From positions 1 through 11,049 of the forward strand of contig ASZN01000113.1 of assembly GCA_000406005.1 (NCBI GenBank): 11,049 bases of DNA, in the 5' to 3' direction. Below, piece after piece: positions 6,968 to 11,049 of this stretch. A model generated the notes under the pieces. That model ran no database searches and was not told the origin of the DNA. It was given only the letters and a program-made list of their open reading frames with translations. The stretch is from Candidatus Poribacteria bacterium WGA-3G (GTDB taxonomy: Bacteria; Poribacteria; WGA-4E; WGA-3G). A program made the position numbers and the translations under genes. Each line of letters starts with the position of its first letter. Position 1 is the stretch's first letter.

Positions 6968-6992
6968 CGCGGGAATCCGCGATGATGCGTCA
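6968..6992. repeat. Degenerate relative of the 19-bp repeat with small inverted repeat
   Basis: CGCGG (6968-6972) and CCGCG (6977-6981) form a 5-bp stem around GAAT. The following AATCCGCGATGATGCGTCA (6974-6992) resembles the tandem unit at 70-125 with about three bases deleted or changed. It lies in the leader of the MFS transcript, 10-35 bp before the start codon. Confidence 0.35.
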
Positions 6993-7065
6993 CACCTCTT
7001 CCGCTCCCAGTGGATTGTCCGTTATTGGTGAGACCAGGAGCGATACTATGAATATAATACCGATT

Positions 7066-7095
7066 ATTATAACAGATTTTAGGGAAGTGTAGCAA
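7066..7095 (-). promoter_or_regulatory. Predicted promoter for the MFS gene, extended -10
   Basis: On the minus strand, TTGCTA (7095-7090) is followed after 18 bp by a perfect TATAAT (7071-7066). TGT just before it gives an extended -10 (TGTTATAAT). Transcription would begin near 7059, leaving a leader of about 100 nt. This is the best promoter match in the window. Confidence 0.6.
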
Positions 7096-7183
7096 CCAAA
7101 AACGCGGGACCCTTCAGTTGTTGGCAGTCAGCCTTGCGTAAATATTGCTTCGCCAAGAAAGACGCGCATAGCAAAATTAATTA

Positions 7184-7212
7184 TGGAAATTTTCGTAGAT
7201 TTTTGGTATTAT
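7184..7212 (+). promoter_or_regulatory. Candidate dnaE promoter, extended -10
   Basis: TGGAAA (7184-7189) and TATTAT (7207-7212) are 17 bp apart, with TGG before the -10 box. The region is strongly AT-rich. An alternative -10, TATAGT (7254-7259), has no good -35. Either would give a dnaE leader over 100 nt long that includes the 7303-7331 hairpins. Confidence 0.35.
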
Positions 7213-7302
7213 AAGAACAGTTTCATAGTTCTTAATTTATTCTTAATTGAAATTATAGTAAAGTCAATAATTAAAGAGACATTTCAGTGATTACGGAGAC
7301 CA

Positions 7303-7331
7303 CCCCTCGTAGGGGCGAGGTTCCCTCGTCC
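7303..7331 (+). repeat. Overlapping alternative hairpins in the dnaE leader
   Basis: CCCCT (7303-7307) pairs with AGGGG (7311-7315) around CGT. Alternatively GGGCGAGG (7313-7320) pairs with CCTCGTCC (7324-7331) around TTC, eight pairs including one G-T. The two stems share bases 7313-7315, so they exclude each other. Similar GGGGCGAGGTTCCCTCG strings are, as I recall, common dispersed repeats in several phyla, so a repeat is more likely than an attenuator. Confidence 0.4.
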
Positions 7332-7383
7332 GCTGTGCAGTGTTTCATTAATTCTGAAATCCACTATAAACATTGGAGGAAAG

Positions 7384-10300
7384 ATGTCAACCGGATTTGT
7401 GCATCTACACAATCACAGCGAATACAGCATGCTCGACGGCGCGTGCCGTATTCAAGATATGGTCGATTGGGCTGTTGAGAACAGTGTGCCTGCTGTCGCG
7501 CTCACCGACCACGGCAATATGTTCGGGGCATGGGAACTCTACGATAAAGCGAAAAAGGCAGGTGTCAACCCTATTGTCGGTTGTGAAGTGTATGTCGCAC
7601 CCGGCGACCGGAAAAAACGCGGCAAGGAGCAGGGGGGGCCCTATCACCTGACACTGCTCGCAGAGGACGCAACCGGTTACCAGAATCTCCTTAAACTGGT
7701 GTCACTCGGATATACGGAGGGTTTCTATAGTAAACCGCGCATCGACATGGAAATCCTACGCGAACACCATCACGGAATCATCGCACTCACGGGATGTATC
7801 CAAGGACAGGTGCCGCAACTCCTCTGCTCAAGTAAACGAGATGAAGGTGTCCAAAACTTCAAAACGCTCATGGAGATTATGGGGGAACGGAACCTCTATG
7901 TTGAAGTCCAGAACCATTATATCGACAAGGAACTTCAGGCGTATCCGATAATGGCAGAACTGGCGAAAGAGTTCAACCTCCCGATTGTCGGTACCAACGA
8001 CTGCCACTACCTCCGAAAATCTGACCACGGCATGCACGATGTCCTGCTGTGTATCCAAACTAAGAAAACCGTTAACGATCAACAGCGGCTGCGGTTTGAC
8101 AACCACTTCTACTTTAAAAGCGTGGACGAAATGCGTGAAGTCCTGAAGGATTTTCCACCCGAAGCCATTCGTAACACACTTGAGATAGCGAATCGGTGTA
8201 ACCTTGAACTCGATTACGGCGAGAGCCTGATGCCGAAATATGAGGTCCCTGAGGGATACACAAACGACAGTTATCTCAAGGCGTTGTGCTACGAAGGCTT
8301 GCGCGAAAAGTATGGCGATCTGTCCGATGAAATCCAGAAACGTCTCGACTACGAACTCGATATTATCAGCGAAACCGGCTATTCCGGTTACTTTCTCATT
8401 GTGTGGGATTACGTTAAATATGCACTCAAACAGGGGTACCCACTCTCCGCCCGTGGTTCCGCTGCGAGTAGTCTCGTGCTTTACGCCCTTGATGTGATTA
8501 CCTTCAATCCGATGGATTACGACTGCCTCTTTGAACGCTTTCTGAACCTTGAACGTATTAGTCCGCCTGATATTGATATAGATTTCGCTGACCGTGCCCG
8601 TGAACATGTTACCGAGTATCTCGTAAAAAAATACGGTGAAGATTCTGTCGGCAAAGTCGCCACTTTTGCTACACTCGGTGCCAGAGCCGCTATTACAGAT
8701 GTCGGACGCGCCCTTGAGAAACCGATCGAAGATGTGAAAAAATTGACACAGTTGATTCCGACGAAACCCGGAATCACAATTGACGATGTGTTGGAACAGA
8801 TCCCCGAATTTCAGGCACTCGCCGAGCGCCCCGAAAATCGGGAGTTGATGGATCTCAGCAAAGCCGTGGAAGGTACGAAACGGCACGTCTCGTGTCACGC
8901 ATCTGCCATTGTTGTGTCAAATGGGCCCCTGACCGATTATGTCCCACTCTTCAAAGATAAACATGACCAGGTTGCGACGCAGTTTGAAGGTAAAATCGTT
9001 GAGGATGTCGGTATCGTTAAATTTGATTCCCTCGGTGTTCGGAGCTTGACAGAAATTTATGACTGTCTTCAGACCATCAAAGAAATTAAGGGGAAGGAGA
9101 TCAAGTTAGAAGATATTCCGTTTGATGACGAACAGACTTATGCATTGCTGAGTAAAGGGTTGATTGCTGGCTTGTTCCAACTCGAAACTTCGCCGGGTAT
9201 GTATCGGGTCGTTACACAGATGAAACCGGATACCTTTGAGGAGTTTTCCACAATACCGGCACTCTATCGCCCCGGGCCACTTGAAAGCGGTACGATGCAA
9301 GAATTCATTGATCGGAAAAATAAGTTGAAACCGGTGAAGTATATCCACCCGTCACTTGAGGACGCGCTCAAAAACACCTACGGTGTCTGTGTTTATCAAG
9401 AACAGGTGATGCAGATCGCGCGGGATATGGCAGGTTTTACACTTGGTGAAGCCGATATTCTCCGCTCCGCTATGGGAAAGAAGAACCCCGAATTGCTTAA
9501 AGCACAACGTGATAAATTCATTGAGGGAGCCGTGAAAAAAGGCATCGCTAAACAGGAAGCAGAGGACGTGTTTACGCAGTTGGAGCCTTTTGCAGGTTAC
9601 GCGTTCAACAAGTCACACACCGTTGCCTATTCTATGTTGGCCTATCGTATGGCGTATCTGAAAACGCATTATCCGCACGAATTTATGGCGGCAATGATGA
9701 CCGGGGAAGCAGGCTATTCAGAGAAAATTACGCGCTACCGATCCGAATGTAAAAAACTTGCTGACTTTCTGAATGTAGAAATTAACCTTTTACCCCCAGA
9801 TGTCAACAGCAGTCAGAGAGAATTCACAGTCGATGATAATAATATCTGCTTCGGACTGGTTGCCGTAAAAGGTGTCGGCGACGGCGTAATAGATGCAATC
9901 ACTGAAGCACGCGAGCAAGGCGGTTCGTTCACATCTTTACAAGATTTCTGTGAACGTGTAGACACCAAGCAGGTTAATAAGCGCGCTATTGAGAGCCTAA
10001 TTATGAGCGGGGCCTTCGATGCCCTTGAGGGACACCGCGCGCAGCATCTCCAGAGTTTAGACAATGTTATGAAAGTCGCACAAAACGCGCAGGCAGATCG
10101 AGACCGGGGGCAGATGAGTCTTTTCGGTGATGTCGAAGAAGCACCGGCAATGACAATAACGCTCCCTGATGTACCGGAACCCGACCCGTTAGAACGGCTT
10201 ATGCAGGAAAAAGAGCAACTCGGCTTCTATGTTTCTGGACACCCACTTGAAGAATACAACGACATCATCGAAAACTACACCACCGCAAGTACCCAAACCT

Positions 10301-10908
10301 TGGCAGCACATCGTATTGATTCCGAGGTTTTCGTGGCAGGTATGATCACAGAAGTCAAGAATATTACCACGAAAAAAGGGGATGCTATGGCAGTCATTGC
10401 GTTCGAGGATCTGGAAGGCACAGTAGAGATCGTCGTTTTCCCTGACGCATACAAAAAATCGTGTGAACTCGTTGAGGGTAAGGCTGTTTGGATTCGTGGG
10501 AAAGTTAATATCAAACAGAACAGCAGAAGTCGGAAATCTGACGACGAGCCTCAGCAAGAGGAACGCCAAATCCAAGCGGAACAGATCGTAGATATCGCGA
10601 CTGTTAGCAAGGATCAGACGACTTCCCTTGAAGTGATAATCCCAGAATCCGATCTTGAGAACACCGAAAAATTAGAGGCACTCCAGAAGATAGCGCGAGC
10701 GAACAATGGTGAACTGGACCTGATTTTACGTCTCACGAGCCCTCGTTACGGTGAGGTTATCGCGAAATGTGCTCAGAAATATAGTGTCGCACACGAACCA
10801 GCGGTTATTGAACAAGTCGAGAAATTGTTTGGTGAAAATTCTGTCAAACCGAGCAACCGCACCATACGCTCGAATAACAGAAACGCCTCACAGATAAGTT
10901 TTGTATAG
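7384..10908 (+). CDS. dnaE: DNA polymerase III alpha subunit
   Basis: The replicative polymerase: it extends DNA from primers at the fork, held by the beta clamp. At 1174 residues it is full length. The PHP domain (1-~275) opens with FVHLHNHSEYSMLDGA and keeps all expected metal ligands: H9, H11, D18, H43, E68, H88, C138, D206 and H208. The polymerase core has RGSAASS (358-364), catalytic D397 and D399 in PDIDIDF, D548 in VKFDSLG (usually KFDFLG or KMDFLG), RPGP (629-632), and FNKSHTVAYSMLAYRMAYLK (741-760). A helix-hairpin-helix lies near 828-840 (VKGVGDGVIDAI), a beta-clamp motif at QMSLF (910-914), and an OB fold at ~981-1023. The C-terminal tau-binding region ends in a basic, Asn/Ser-rich tail. 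GGAGG (7375-7379) precedes ATG 7384 with short spacing. No PolC-type inserted exonuclease is present. It appears monocistronic here, though the downstream side is cut by the window. Confidence 0.97.
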   Translation: MSTGFVHLHNHSEYSMLDGACRIQDMVDWAVENSVPAVALTDHGNMFGAWELYDKAKKAGVNPIVGCEVYVAPGDRKKRGKEQGGPYHLTLLAEDATGYQNLLKLVSLGYTEGFYSKPRIDMEILREHHHGIIALTGCIQGQVPQLLCSSKRDEGVQNFKTLMEIMGERNLYVEVQNHYIDKELQAYPIMAELAKEFNLPIVGTNDCHYLRKSDHGMHDVLLCIQTKKTVNDQQRLRFDNHFYFKSVDEMREVLKDFPPEAIRNTLEIANRCNLELDYGESLMPKYEVPEGYTNDSYLKALCYEGLREKYGDLSDEIQKRLDYELDIISETGYSGYFLIVWDYVKYALKQGYPLSARGSAASSLVLYALDVITFNPMDYDCLFERFLNLERISPPDIDIDFADRAREHVTEYLVKKYGEDSVGKVATFATLGARAAITDVGRALEKPIEDVKKLTQLIPTKPGITIDDVLEQIPEFQALAERPENRELMDLSKAVEGTKRHVSCHASAIVVSNGPLTDYVPLFKDKHDQVATQFEGKIVEDVGIVKFDSLGVRSLTEIYDCLQTIKEIKGKEIKLEDIPFDDEQTYALLSKGLIAGLFQLETSPGMYRVVTQMKPDTFEEFSTIPALYRPGPLESGTMQEFIDRKNKLKPVKYIHPSLEDALKNTYGVCVYQEQVMQIARDMAGFTLGEADILRSAMGKKNPELLKAQRDKFIEGAVKKGIAKQEAEDVFTQLEPFAGYAFNKSHTVAYSMLAYRMAYLKTHYPHEFMAAMMTGEAGYSEKITRYRSECKKLADFLNVEINLLPPDVNSSQREFTVDDNNICFGLVAVKGVGDGVIDAITEAREQGGSFTSLQDFCERVDTKQVNKRAIESLIMSGAFDALEGHRAQHLQSLDNVMKVAQNAQADRDRGQMSLFGDVEEAPAMTITLPDVPEPDPLERLMQEKEQLGFYVSGHPLEEYNDIIENYTTASTQTLAAHRIDSEVFVAGMITEVKNITTKKGDAMAVIAFEDLEGTVEIVVFPDAYKKSCELVEGKAVWIRGKVNIKQNSRSRKSDDEPQQEERQIQAEQIVDIATVSKDQTTSLEVIIPESDLENTEKLEALQKIARANNGELDLILRLTSPRYGEVIAKCAQKYSVAHEPAVIEQVEKLFGENSVKPSNRTIRSNNRNASQISFV

Positions 10909-10943
10909 AATTCGGCAGATACGCTTCGTCCACGCATTCGCTA

Positions 10944-10953
10944 TATTATACCA
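10944..10953. repeat. TATTATACCA word, recurrent in the window's gaps
   Basis: TATTATACCA at 10944-10953 also occurs, on the opposite strand, at 5745-5736. Close variants are TAATACCA at 5624-5631 and, on the minus strand, at 7211-7204. All but the one overlapping the exported protein's last codons are in intergenic DNA. On the minus strand it contains an extended -10-like TGGTATAAT. It may be the edge of a dispersed element. Confidence 0.35.
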
Positions 10954-10970
10954 ACTTGGCCCCCGGACCC

Positions 10971-11049
10971 GGTAGGTTCGGTTTCCTAACCGAACCGGAT
11001 TCTATCCAGGTCTGGTAGGTTCGGTTTCTAACCGAACCGGATTCTATCC
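10971..11049. repeat. Tandem 9-bp-arm hairpin repeats, cut by window end
   Basis: Two copies of a 36-37-bp unit lie at 10971-11007 and 11014-11049, period 43 bp. Each begins GGTAGGTTCGGTTTC and ends CCGAACCGGATTCTATCC. Inside each, GGTTCGGTT pairs perfectly with AACCGAACC, around TCCT in copy 1 (10984-10987) and TCT in copy 2 (11027-11029). The array may continue past the window. The stems have no following T-run, so terminator function for dnaE is not supported. Confidence 0.8.

Larger units (their letters stand above)
6958..7383. other. Divergent control region between MFS gene and dnaE
   Basis: These 426 bp hold no gene I can support. From left to right: a 5-bp-stem inverted repeat (6968-6981) next to a degenerate relative of the 19-bp repeat; the MFS promoter (7066-7095, minus); an AT-rich tract (about 7170-7280) with a candidate dnaE promoter and the 11-bp-spaced direct repeat TTCTTAATT (7229-7237, 7240-7248); overlapping hairpins at 7303-7331; and the dnaE ribosome site GGAGG at 7375-7379. 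Confidence 0.6.

Noticed and set aside
7828..8898. Long open frame (356 codons) on the minus strand within dnaE
   Set aside because: It is antisense to a highly conserved polymerase region, has no ribosome site or recognisable domain, and is explained by dnaE codon bias.
10975..11038. Intrinsic terminator(s) for dnaE
   Set aside because: The stems are strong but are followed by CGGATTCTATCC, not a U-tract, and they are tandemly duplicated like a repeat element.
1..11049. tRNA, rRNA or known riboswitch genes
   Set aside because: I looked in the gaps for cloverleaf ends, a T-loop (GGTTCRA with CCA-side pairing) and recognisable aptamer cores and saw none; the GGTTCGG words at 10975 and 11018 are part of simple hairpins.

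Overview
The window looks like a chromosomal segment of an uncultivated bacterium. Three things suggest Candidatus Poribacteria or a similar lineage, in the manner of a sponge symbiont or marine metagenome: a giant TPR + VCBS + UnbV secreted protein, a Uma2-family nuclease-like gene beside restriction-modification debris, and gene gaps crowded with short palindromic and tandem repeats. The taxonomic call is an inference from remembered gene and repeat styles, not a search result. Base composition looks moderate and even, with no obvious foreign island.

Left part (1-1872): a repeat-rich gap holds two small hairpin elements and a 19-bp tandem repeat. It is followed on the minus strand by the wreck of a large adenine-specific DNA methyltransferase (type III Mod-like). 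Its first ~85 residues are joined out of frame to its last ~120 residues, and the whole catalytic core is gone. Directly upstream, probably in the same transcription unit, is an apparently intact Uma2-family PD-(D/E)XK protein with a C-terminal coiled coil and a recognisable sigma70-type promoter.

Middle (1873-5642): a plus-strand two-gene unit. A small charged coiled-coil protein starting at TTG overlaps by 4 bp (ATGA) a 1169-residue exported protein. That protein has a signal peptide, TPRs, about seven calcium-binding-type VCBS/FG-GAP repeats, an ASPIC/UnbV module and a ~430-residue C-terminal region.

Right part (5643-11049): a minus-strand MFS transporter converges on the exported protein gene. 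It diverges, across a 426-bp control region with promoters facing both ways, from dnaE, the complete replicative DNA polymerase III alpha subunit. The DnaE PHP domain keeps the full set of nine metal ligands expected for an active proofreading exonuclease. After dnaE the window ends in tandem 9-bp-arm hairpins.

I found no convincing new multi-gene system. The most notable signals are non-coding. One is a dispersed hairpin family whose stems differ by compensatory changes around constant flanks. A second is a 116-bp segment bounded by perfect 11-bp inverted repeats that overlaps the end of the exported protein gene. A third is the cleanly gutted methyltransferase.
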